Below, piece by piece: positions 36,642 to 43,851 of a stretch of 43,851 bases of DNA. This stretch comes from Melioribacter roseus (GTDB lineage: Bacteria > Bacteroidota > Ignavibacteria > Ignavibacteriales > Melioribacteraceae), in assembly GCA_020722085.1 (NCBI GenBank), contig DYLN01000015.1, positions 1-43,851 of the forward strand, written 5' to 3'. The translations under genes and the position numbers were made by a program. A model generated the notes under the pieces. That model made no database searches, was not told where the DNA came from, and saw only the letters and a list, made by a program, of their open reading frames with translations. Numbering within the stretch: position 1 is the stretch's first letter; each line of letters begins with the position of its first letter.

Positions 36642-39600
36642 CTAGTTAATTTTTATATCAAGGCCTAAACCTTGAAGCTCTTTAATCATAACATTAAAGG
36701 CTTCCGGAATATTAGGTTCAACAATATTTTCGCCTTTAACAATTGACTCATAAGTTTTGGCTCTGCCGGCAACATCGTCACTTTTTACAGTCAAAATTTC
36801 TCTTAAAGTATGTGCCGCTCCGTAGCCTTCGAGAGCCCACACTTCCATTTCACCAAATCTTTGACCACCGAATTGAGCTTTACCACCAAGCGGCTGTTGA
36901 GTTATCAGCGAATATGGTCCTATCGATCTTGCATGAATTTTATCGTCTACCATGTGACCTAATTTCATCATATAGATATAACCGCATGTAACTTTCTGGT
37001 GGAACCTTTCTCCAGTTCTTCCATCATAAAGCCATGTTTTACTTCCCTCGTACAGATTTGCCTTTTTAATCCATTCCTCAACATCATCAACTTTGGCACC
37101 GTCGAATATTGGGGTCTCGAATTTGACACCTAATTTATGTCCCACCCAGCCAAGTGCAGTTTCATATAATTGTCCGAGATTCATTCTTGAAGGCACTCCT
37201 AAAGGATTCAATACGATGTCAACAGGGGTTCCATCCTCGTGATACGGCATATCTTCCACAGGTACAATCTTCGCAACAACACCTTTGTTGCCGTGACGAC
37301 CAGCCATTTTATCTCCGACAGACAATTTTCTTTTTTTAGCTACATATACTTTCGCAAGCTGAACAATCCCCGGAGGCAATTCATCGCCGGACTGAATTTT
37401 TAGTTTTTCTCTTTTAAACTCCTCTTCGATCTCGGACAGCAAATTGAAATAATTCAAATAAAGTTTTTTAACCAATTCGTTCGTCTGTTTACGCTCGAAC
37501 CAATCCTGTGTATAGTCAAGCTTCGTTACGTCTTCAAATGAAGTAAAAGTTGTTTCCTTGATTACAGAGCCGCTTCGCAATACAACAGTACCATCCAAAT
37601 CCCTAATACCCGTGGTTGTTTTTCCGAGCGTAATTTTGGTAAGTTTGTCTACCAATTTATTGTAGTGATTCTTTTTCTTGGTGTCGTATTCGTTATCTAA
37701 AGCATCAAGCTGTTTTTTCTCAATTTTTTTAGATTCAGCATCTTTCCGTTTTCTGCTGAAAAGTCTTGTTTTAATTACCGTTCCTTTTAATCCCGGAGGT
37801 GCTTTTAACGAAGCATCCTTAACGTCGCCTGCTTTGTCACCAAAAATAGCTTTCAATAATTTTTCTTCTGGTGTGGGATCGGTTTCACCCTTAGGTGTAA
37901 TCTTGCCAATTAAAATATCACCTTCTGTTACTTCAGCACCTTCACGTACAATACCAAATTCATCGAGATCTTTTGTAGCTTCTTCGCTAACGTTGGGAAT
38001 ATCCCGTGTCAGTTCTTCTTCACCGCGTTTGGTTTCCCTTACCTGCAATTCAAATTCTTCAATGTGGATTGAAGTAAAGGTATCTTCCGCAACTAGTTTT
38101 TCACTGATTATAATTGCATCCTCAAAGTTGTAACCGCGCCACGGCATGAAAGCAACCGAAACATTTCTACCCAAAGCTAGTTCGCCTTTTTCAATTGCAG
38201 GACCATCAGCAAGCACATCTCCTTTTTTAATCTTTTGCCCTGTAACCACAACAGGTTTCTGGTTAAAACAAGTTTCCTGATTAGTACCAGAAAATTTAGT
38301 TAATGTATAGACAACTTTCCTTTCATCGTCAAAGCTTACAATAGTTTCTGGGTTATCGGTATCAACATCATATTTCACAATAATCTTACTGGCATCTGCA
38401 TATTCAACAACTCCATTATCTTCGGCAACTATAATTGAGCGGGAATCGCGGGCAATTTTCTGTTCCATACCAGTGCCTACAATAGGAGCTTCCGGAACCA
38501 AAAGCGGGACTGCCTGGCGCTGCATGTTTGAACCCATCAAAGCTCTGTTGGCATCGTCATGCTCAAGGAAAGGAATCAAAGCAGCCGCAGCACTAACAAT
38601 TTGTGCAGGCGCAACATCCATATAATGAATTTCTTCAGGTGTAACTACAGGGAATTCGCTGGCATTTCTACATTTTACCCTTTCGTTTACAAACCTTCCC
38701 TGTTCGTCAATGAGCGCATTAGCCTGGGCGATTGTGAATTCATCTTCCTGATCGGCGGTTAAATAGTCTATACTGTTTGTAACTTTTTTATCCTTCACTT
38801 TTCTGTAAGGTGTTTCAAGAAAGCCGTAATTATTTACTCTCGCAAATATTGTTAAGGACGAAATAAGCCCGATATTTGGACCTTCGGGAGTTTCTATAGG
38901 GCAAAGTCTGCCATAATGCGAGTGATGAACATCGCGGACTTCAAACCCTGCTCTTTCTCTTGTTAGACCCCCAGGTCCCAAAGCAGAAACTCTTCTTTTA
39001 TGAGTCAACTCGGAAAGAGGATTGGTCTGATCCATGAACTGCGATAACTGGTTTGTCCCGAAGAAAGCATTTATTACACTGCTGATTGTTCTTGCGTTTA
39101 CCAGATCCTGGGGCTGCATATTTTCGTTATCACGCATATTCATTCTTTCGCGGATAGTTCTTGCCATTCTTGCAAGACCAACATTATACTGCTGCATCAG
39201 TTGTTCGCCGACAGTTCTTACTCTCCTATTACCCAAATGGTCAATATCATCAACCTGCACATTCCCATTTTTCAGTTTAATGATATTTTTCATAATAGCT
39301 ATAATATCTTCGAGAGTGAGTACTCTGATATTATTCGGGATATTGAGATTTAATTTGTCATTCATTCTAAAACGACCAACCTCGCCGAGGTCATATCGTT
39401 TTTCGTTGAAGAACAATTTGTCAATCAATCCTTGAGCTGTTTCCAGATCAGGTGCTTCACCGGACCTTAATTGACGATAAATTGCATAGAGGGCTTCTTC
39501 TTTATTGACTGAAGTATCTTTCTTAAGCGTATTTATAATCAAGTCCTGTTCAAAGGAAGTTTCCCGGCTAATCAATTTAACGGAATGAATAGCCGACTTT

Positions 39601-40421
39601 TTAATATTGTCTATTACCTCTTCGGTCAATTCGCCGTCTCTTGCAACATAAATTTCTCCGGTTTGGGTATCAATAACGTCTTCGGCAGAAATTCTTCCAG
39701 TATGATCGTCAATGTTTAATTTTTTAACAGGTACTTCTTCAATCAAATTAAACAGATTTAAAATCTGTTCGTCTGTCTCATAGCCTAATGCCCTCAACAA
39801 GGTTGTGGAGGGAAATTTCTTTCTTCTATCTATATATACATAGAGAATGTTATTGATATCAGTTGCAAATTCTACCCACGAACCTCTGAAAGGAATAATT
39901 CTAGCTGAGTAGATAGGGGTTCCGTTTGGGTGAACAGTCTGAGCAAATGCAACACCTGGCGAACGATGGAGCTGGCTTACTATTACTCTTTCGGCACCAT
40001 TAATTATAAATGTGCCGCGTTCGGTCATAAACGGCAAGTTACCCAGATAAACTTCCTGTTCTACCGAGTTGACATATTCACCGGTTTCATCATCTTTAGT
40101 TGAAAGTCTTAGCTTTGCTTTTAGGGGCGCCGAATATGTTAAACCGCGTTCTTCACACTCCGGTATTGAAAATCTCGGTTTTTCGATATAATACTCGATA
40201 AAATCGAGCCGGTAGAATTCCTTATTATCAAAAATCGGAAAATTTGTAGTAAATACTGCCTGAAGTCCCTTGTTTTCTCTTTTCGACGGCGGAGTTTTTA
40301 ATTGAAGAAAATCTTCGAAAGATTCCAGTTGAATATTAAGGAGATCCGGAATTTTCAATACAGGAACAATCGAGCTGAATGTAATTCTATTTGTGCTTTT
40401 GTTAATTTTTACTTTTTCCAA
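36642..40421 (-). CDS. rpoB: DNA-directed RNA polymerase subunit beta
   Basis: This 1259-residue catalytic subunit has the rifampicin-binding region [20 protein letters not shown] followed by [19 protein letters not shown], with wild-type residues at the common resistance sites. Other conserved parts are [29 protein letters not shown] and [18 protein letters not shown] near the C-terminus. The start is TTG (MEKVKINKS), with GAGG six bases before it; no ATG is available upstream of the conserved N-terminus. It is preceded by a strong stem-loop. Confidence 0.98.
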   Translation of the reverse strand: MEKVKINKSTNRITFSSIVPVLKIPDLLNIQLESFEDFLQLKTPPSKRENKGLQAVFTTNFPIFDNKEFYRLDFIEYYIEKPRFSIPECEERGLTYSAPLKAKLRLSTKDDETGEYVNSVEQEVYLGNLPFMTERGTFIINGAERVIVSQLHRSPGVAFAQTVHPNGTPIYSARIIPFRGSWVEFATDINNILYVYIDRRKKFPSTTLLRALGYETDEQILNLFNLIEEVPVKKLNIDDHTGRISAEDVIDTQTGEIYVARDGELTEEVIDNIKKSAIHSVKLISRETSFEQDLIINTLKKDTSVNKEEALYAIYRQLRSGEAPDLETAQGLIDKLFFNEKRYDLGEVGRFRMNDKLNLNIPNNIRVLTLEDIIAIMKNIIKLKNGNVQVDDIDHLGNRRVRTVGEQLMQQYNVGLARMARTIRERMNMRDNENMQPQDLVNARTISSVINAFFGTNQLSQFMDQTNPLSELTHKRRVSALGPGGLTRERAGFEVRDVHHSHYGRLCPIETPEGPNIGLISSLTIFARVNNYGFLETPYRKVKDKKVTNSIDYLTADQEDEFTIAQANALIDEQGRFVNERVKCRNASEFPVVTPEEIHYMDVAPAQIVSAAAALIPFLEHDDANRALMGSNMQRQAVPLLVPEAPIVGTGMEQKIARDSRSIIVAEDNGVVEYADASKIIVKYDVDTDNPETIVSFDDERKVVYTLTKFSGTNQETCFNQKPVVVTGQKIKKGDVLADGPAIEKGELALGRNVSVAFMPWRGYNFEDAIIISEKLVAEDTFTSIHIEEFELQVRETKRGEEELTRDIPNVSEEATKDLDEFGIVREGAEVTEGDILIGKITPKGETDPTPEEKLLKAIFGDKAGDVKDASLKAPPGLKGTVIKTRLFSRKRKDAESKKIEKKQLDALDNEYDTKKKNHYNKLVDKLTKITLGKTTTGIRDLDGTVVLRSGSVIKETTFTSFEDVTKLDYTQDWFERKQTNELVKKLYLNYFNLLSEIEEEFKREKLKIQSGDELPPGIVQLAKVYVAKKRKLSVGDKMAGRHGNKGVVAKIVPVEDMPYHEDGTPVDIVLNPLGVPSRMNLGQLYETALGWVGHKLGVKFETPIFDGAKVDDVEEWIKKANLYEGSKTWLYDGRTGERFHQKVTCGYIYMMKLGHMVDDKIHARSIGPYSLITQQPLGGKAQFGGQRFGEMEVWALEGYGAAHTLREILTVKSDDVAGRAKTYESIVKGENIVEPNIPEAFNVMIKELQGLGLDIKIN

Positions 40422-40473
40422 CCCTAACCTCTCACTTTAATTATGGGTTTTCTTTTACTGCCTAATGAAAGAA

Positions 40474-40503
40474 GTGGTAAAGCAGACCAAACTGCTTTAC
40501 CAC
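40474..40503 (-). promoter_or_regulatory. 12-bp stem-loop between rplL and rpoB
   Basis: A perfect inverted repeat GTGGTAAAGCAG/CTGCTTTACCAC with a 6-base loop lies in the 119-base gap. On the minus strand it is followed by CTTCTTTC, not a clean T-run. E. coli has an attenuator and an RNase III site at the same junction, so a partial terminator or processing hairpin is likely. Confidence 0.7.
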
Positions 40504-40540
40504 CATGAGAATTTATTTCAGAATATGTTGGTAGAAAAAA

Positions 40541-40921
40541 TTATTTAACCTGGACTGTCGCGCCTGCTTCTTCTAATTCTTTCTTAATCTTTTCAGCCTC
40601 ATCTTTTGATATACCTTCTTTCACCGGTTTAGGGGCGCCGTCAACTAAATCTTTTGCTTCTTTTAAACCGAGCCCCGTATGAGCACGAACGACCTTGATA
40701 ACATTGATCTTCTTATCGCCTGCAGCCTGAAGAACAACGTCAAATTCTGTTTTTTCTTCGGCGGGAGTCGCAGCAACGCCTGCACCCGGTGCGCCTGCCA
40801 TTACAACAGGGGCAGCAGCAGTAACACCAAACTCATCTTCTAACGCTTTCTTTAGCTCGGAAGCTTCGACCAATGTTAGTCCTTTAATCTTCTCAACAAT
40901 TTCGGCAATTTTTTCTGACAT
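40541..40921 (-). CDS. rplL: 50S ribosomal protein L7/L12
   Basis: This 126-residue stalk protein has an N-terminal dimerisation helix ([20 protein letters not shown]-like), an Ala/Gly/Pro hinge ([18 protein letters not shown]), and the conserved C-terminal domain ([38 protein letters not shown]). It recruits translation GTPases. It lies 39 bases after rplJ. Confidence 0.98.
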   Translation of the reverse strand: MSEKIAEIVEKIKGLTLVEASELKKALEDEFGVTAAAPVVMAGAPGAGVAATPAEEKTEFDVVLQAAGDKKINVIKVVRAHTGLGLKEAKDLVDGAPKPVKEGISKDEAEKIKKELEEAGATVQVK

Positions 40922-40960
40922 TTTATTACTCCTATATTTTTATTTTGTCTTAATTAAAAT

Positions 40961-41482
40961 TTATGCTGCCTGCTTTTTACTAATTTGATCAACCACATTG
41001 ACCAAATCTCTAAAGACAGCGTTAATTGCACCTACGATACCAGATGCCGGAGCAGCAATGCTCCCGACAATACTCGACATAACTTCCTCTTTAGAAGGCA
41101 TGGATGCCAAAGTATCCAGTTGATCAGCATCGTAGTAAGTAGATTCTATATAGCAGCCTTTGAATGAAAATTTTTTATTTTCATCAAAGTATTTCTTGAT
41201 AATTTTTGCCGGACTCACAAAATTCTCTCCGGCAAAAGCCACACCTGTCATACCAACAAGATTATCATACAACTTATCATATCCGCCAACTTCTTCGAGA
41301 GCTCTCTTAAACAATGTATTTTTCAATACTTTATAAGTAACTCCTTCCTGTTTGAAAGATCTTCGAAGAGAATTAATATCAGTAACATTAACACCAGCAT
41401 AATCAACCAGAAAAACACCGGTGGAATTACCGACCAATTCTTTAATCTGTGATATGATTTCAGTTTTTTCAGTTTTTTTCAT
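40961..41482 (-). CDS. rplJ: 50S ribosomal protein L10
   Basis: This 173-residue base of the L7/L12 stalk shows FLVDYAGVNVTDINSLRRSF and VTYKVLKNTLFKRALEEVGG, with a C-terminal helix (FRDLVNVVDQISKKQ) that binds L7/L12 dimers. The 74-base leader may carry an autoregulatory site; I could not define one. Confidence 0.97.
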   Translation of the reverse strand: MKKTEKTEIISQIKELVGNSTGVFLVDYAGVNVTDINSLRRSFKQEGVTYKVLKNTLFKRALEEVGGYDKLYDNLVGMTGVAFAGENFVSPAKIIKKYFDENKKFSFKGCYIESTYYDADQLDTLASMPSKEEVMSSIVGSIAAPASGIVGAINAVFRDLVNVVDQISKKQAA

Positions 41483-41556
41483 CTCACTCCTAATTCTACT
41501 ATTACAAATTAGTCCATAAAGATAGAAGCATTTTTATTTTTTGAGTGCGTAATTTT

Positions 41557-42258
41557 CTATTTCAGTGAAATACTCGGTTCTTCTTTGGTTATTTTTAAAC
41601 CGGGTCCCATTGTTGTAGTTAGATATAAACTTTTTATATACTGTCCCTTAGCTGAAGATGGTTTTAATTTTACTATCGTCTGTAAAAAAGTACGTGTGTT
41701 TTCGATCAACTGCTCGGCACTAAAAGAAAGCTTGCCCAGAGATGCGTGTATAATTCCTGTTTTATCGACTCTAAATTCAATTTTGCCAGCTTTTACTTCC
41801 TTAACAGCTTTTGCAACATCATTAGTCACTGTACCGCTTTTGGGATTTGGCATCAATCCTTTAGGACCAAGCACCCTTCCTAATTTTCCTACTTCACCCA
41901 TTGTATCGGGAGTTGCAACTATTACATCAACATCAGTCCAGCCATTTTTTATCTTTTCGATATATTCTTCAAAACCTGCATAATCTGCGCCGGCTTTAAG
42001 GGCTTCTTCTGCGAGTGAACCCTTAGCAATTACAAGCACACTAACCTTTTTGCCGGTACCATGCGGAAGTGAAACAGTTCCGCGCACCATCTGGTCGGCA
42101 TGTCTTGGATCCACTCCTAGTCTAACTGCACAATCAAGGGATTCAGTAAACTTTACTTTGGATGTTTCCTTCAAAGTTTTTACAGCTTCTTCTAGAGTGT
42201 ATTCTTTTTGAACATCTACATTTTTAATAATGGACTTTGTTCTTTTAGTTACTTTCAT
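41557..42258 (-). CDS. rplA: 50S ribosomal protein L1
   Basis: This 233-residue L1 stalk protein shows [59 protein letters not shown] and the [20 protein letters not shown] end. L1 moves deacylated tRNA out of the E site and often represses its own operon. Normal length. Confidence 0.98.
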   Translation of the reverse strand: MKVTKRTKSIIKNVDVQKEYTLEEAVKTLKETSKVKFTESLDCAVRLGVDPRHADQMVRGTVSLPHGTGKKVSVLVIAKGSLAEEALKAGADYAGFEEYIEKIKNGWTDVDVIVATPDTMGEVGKLGRVLGPKGLMPNPKSGTVTNDVAKAVKEVKAGKIEFRVDKTGIIHASLGKLSFSAEQLIENTRTFLQTIVKLKPSSAKGQYIKSLYLTTTMGPGLKITKEEPSISLK

Positions 42259-42276
42259 TTTTTATTATCCTAAAAA

Positions 42277-42702
42277 TTAATCCTCGACTGTTATTCCCAT
42301 GCTTCTTGCTGTTCCGGCAATCATGCTTGCAGCGTTATCGAGATCATGGGCATTCAAATCTTTCATTTTCATTTCAGCAATTTCTTTTACCTGAGCTTTG
42401 CTAACTTTTGCTACTTTAGTTTTATTTGGTTCAGCCGAACCTTTTTCAATTTTAGCTGCTTTTTTAAGCAGTACTGCAGCAGGAGGAGTTTTTGTAATAA
42501 AAGTAAACGACTTATCAGAAAATACGGTAATTACTACGGGAATTATCAATCCGGCTTTATCTTGAGTTCTTGCGTTAAACTGTTTACAAAATTCCATAAT
42601 ATTAACGCCTTTTTGACCGAGTGCAGGCCCGACCGGCGGGGATGGATTTGCCTGTCCTGCCGGAATTTGCAGTTTGATGTAACCTTCAATTTTTTTTGCC
42701 AT
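42277..42702 (-). CDS. rplK: 50S ribosomal protein L11
   Basis: This 141-residue protein of the GTPase centre begins [20 protein letters not shown] and has [20 protein letters not shown] and the C-terminal [15 protein letters not shown]. Thiostrepton-site prolines in the N-terminal domain are present. Normal length. Confidence 0.98.
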   Translation of the reverse strand: MAKKIEGYIKLQIPAGQANPSPPVGPALGQKGVNIMEFCKQFNARTQDKAGLIIPVVITVFSDKSFTFITKTPPAAVLLKKAAKIEKGSAEPNKTKVAKVSKAQVKEIAEMKMKDLNAHDLDNAASMIAGTARSMGITVED

Positions 42703-42719
42703 AATTCAATCCAATAAAT

Positions 42720-43265
42720 TTATTTTTCTAATTCTGCCTGAACAAAATCTATCTCAACAGGAGTTTTTCTCCCAAAGATTGAGACCATAACTTTTATTTT
42801 CATTTTTTCTTCGTTTACTTCCTGAACTATTCCGGAAAAATTATTAAACGGTCCGTCTATAATTTTTACGAAATCCCCGGCGCGGAAAATTGTCTCCGTT
42901 CTTTCCGTTTCGTCACCCTGTGAAATTCTGCCTACAATTCTTTTAACTTCTTCGGGCTGTAACGGCAGTGGATTATTTTGTGTTCCCAGAAACCCCATAA
43001 CAGAAGGAGTGTTAACAATAAAATCTTTTGCTCTAATATCGAGATCGGCACAAACTAATATATAGCCCGGGAAAAAATTTTTTTTCTTTGTTTTTTTCTT
43101 GCCGTCTTTTACCTCAAAAACTTTTTCCGTAGGGACTAATATTTCCAGAATTCTCGCTCGTAATTCCGCATTATCTTTTAATTCGGACTCAATCAATGAC
43201 TTAACCTTATTTTCGTGACCTGAAAATGTTCTAACCACATACCATTTTGCGTTCTGATTTTCCAA
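42720..43265 (-). CDS. nusG: Transcription termination/antitermination protein NusG
   Basis: This 181-residue factor binds RNA polymerase and S10. The NGN domain is WYVVRTFSGHENKVKSL to SVMGFLGTQNNPLPL, and the KOW domain contains FRAGDFVKIIDGPFNNFSG. A short basic insert (GKKKTKKKNFFPGYILV) is normal. The start is TTG two bases after secE; no ATG is available before WYVVR. Confidence 0.97.
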   Translation of the reverse strand: MENQNAKWYVVRTFSGHENKVKSLIESELKDNAELRARILEILVPTEKVFEVKDGKKKTKKKNFFPGYILVCADLDIRAKDFIVNTPSVMGFLGTQNNPLPLQPEEVKRIVGRISQGDETERTETIFRAGDFVKIIDGPFNNFSGIVQEVNEEKMKIKVMVSIFGRKTPVEIDFVQAELEK

Positions 43266-43267
43266 AA

Positions 43268-43450
43268 CTAAAATATCCCTTTTAATATTTGAGAAATTGC
43301 CATATCAACCACATAAGTAAAAGCGGCAAGTATTAAACAAACAACTATTACTATCGATGTAGAATCTTTTAACTCTTCTTTTGACGGCCAGGTAACTTTC
43401 TTCATTTCCTTGACCACATCATTAACAAAGTTGATTATTTTTTCTTTCAT
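43268..43450 (-). CDS. secE: Preprotein translocase subunit SecE
   Basis: This 60-residue single-span protein has the amphipathic segment VKEMKKVTWPSKEELKDSTS and one membrane helix (IVIVVCLILAAFTYVVDMAI). This is the minimal SecE form that clamps SecY. ATG start at 43450, directly downstream of tRNA-Trp. Confidence 0.97.
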   Translation of the reverse strand: MKEKIINFVNDVVKEMKKVTWPSKEELKDSTSIVIVVCLILAAFTYVVDMAISQILKGIF

Positions 43451-43478
43451 GCTTTTTTAAGATAAAAAGTTTCATCTG

Positions 43479-43552
43479 CACGTCAGGAGGGACTCGAACC
43501 CCCAGCCTGCGGTTTTGGAGACCGCTGCTCTAGCCAATTGAGCTACTGACGT
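43479..43552 (-). tRNA. tRNA-Trp (anticodon CCA)
   Basis: The minus strand folds with acceptor ACGTCAG/CTGACGT and discriminator G, anticodon stem GCGGT/ACCGC with loop CTCCAAA (CCA, Trp), and T-loop GTTCGAGTC. It is 74 bases with no encoded CCA. It lies two bases after rpmG and before secE, a common arrangement. Confidence 0.95.
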
Positions 43553-43554
43553 AG

Positions 43555-43722
43555 TTATTTAGTTTCCTTAAATATAACGTGCTTACGGGCTACGGGGTCG
43601 TACTTTTTATATTCTGCTCTGCCAGGATGGTTTCTTTTATTTTTAGTCGTTGAATATCTGTAACCTGTACCTGCAGTACTTTCCAACACTACTATTTGTC
43701 TAACATTTTTTGATTTTGCCAT
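43555..43722 (-). CDS. rpmG: 50S ribosomal protein L33 (zinc-free form)
   Basis: This 55-residue protein reads [20 protein letters not shown], then [20 protein letters not shown] and [13 protein letters not shown]. It lacks cysteines, so it is the zinc-free form. It lies between tRNA-Thr and tRNA-Trp, upstream of secE. ATG at 43722. Confidence 0.96.
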   Translation of the reverse strand: MAKSKNVRQIVVLESTAGTGYRYSTTKNKRNHPGRAEYKKYDPVARKHVIFKETK

Positions 43723-43794
43723 TATTCAACCCATTAAAAAACTACATTGAAATTAATTCACCAGTACTAACTAAAGAGGTAGTCACATGCCTTT

Positions 43795-43851
43795 TGGAGC
43801 TGATGACCGGGATTGAACCGGTGACCTCTTCCTTACCAAGGAAGTGCTCTA
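43795..43851 (-). tRNA. tRNA-Thr (anticodon GGT), 5' end beyond window
   Basis: The minus strand shows anticodon stem CTTCC/GGAAG with loop TTGGTAA (GGT, Thr), T-arm ACCGG-TTCAATC-CCGGT, acceptor 3' strand CATCAGC, discriminator T and an encoded CCA. The acceptor 5' strand and most of the D-arm lie outside the window. Confidence 0.9.

Noticed and set aside
37678-38133. 151-codon plus-strand ORF antisense to rpoB
   Set aside because: It mirrors rpoB codons, has no motifs or Shine-Dalgarno support, and rpoB is intact on the other strand.
36638-40421. Resistance mutations in rpoB or rpsL
   Set aside because: The rifampicin region and the S12 lysine regions look wild-type by eye.
1-43851. CRISPR array, prophage or rRNA genes
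   Set aside because: No regularly spaced repeats, phage structural genes or rRNA segments were seen.

Overview
The window reads almost entirely on the minus strand. It is AT-rich and looks like a member of the Bacteroidota/Chlorobiota group, most likely an Ignavibacteria-type bacterium. The evidence is a short primary sigma factor without a long region 1.1, one uninterrupted run of the secE-nusG, beta, str, S10, spc and alpha ribosomal operons, and tRNA genes that mostly lack an encoded CCA. The lineage is inferred from recall, not from a search. All coordinates below are plus-strand; transcription runs from high to low numbers. Apart from the broken lspA, no stretch longer than 300 bases lacks a gene.

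Region 1 (1-6.4 kb) is a heavy-metal response and efflux island in visible decay. In transcription order it holds a 5'-truncated P-II family gene (PII-NG-like), a small membrane-anchored hypothetical, a Spy/CpxP-like periplasmic protein, a 122-bp element with 19-bp terminal inverted repeats, a secreted protein with an HMA-like tail, a tiny ORF, a DUF302 protein, an lspA with three homopolymer frameshifts, a YnfA/UPF0060 protein, a C-truncated membrane protein, a P1B-type Zn/Cd/Pb ATPase carrying an in-frame palindromic repeat, and the start of a response regulator. The junction with the older chromosome falls on the stop codon of the NlpC/P60 gene.

Region 2 (6.4-13 kb) is a tightly overlapping housekeeping operon: engB, a GAF-GAF-degenerate-GGDEF membrane protein, deoB, a small antitoxin-like protein, a PIN-domain protein, two EutN/CcmL microcompartment vertex proteins, the RpoD-type sigma factor and an NlpC/P60 lipoprotein. 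No BMC-H hexamer shell gene is present. The coupling of two vertex proteins to the sigma factor is the strongest candidate here for something undescribed.

Region 3 (13-43.9 kb) is the transcription and translation superoperon: tRNA-Thr, rpmG, tRNA-Trp, secE, nusG, rplKAJL, rpoBC, rpsLG, fusA, tuf, rpsJ through rplO, secY, map, infA, rpmJ, rpsMK, rpsD, rpoA and rplQ, closed by an intrinsic terminator. Unusual points are a tRNA-Gln embedded between rplR and rpsE, many TTG starts in highly expressed genes, and strong stem-loops at the rplL-rpoB and tuf-rpsJ junctions. A good sigma-70-type promoter precedes rpsL, so the str/S10/spc/alpha part can be transcribed separately from rpoBC.
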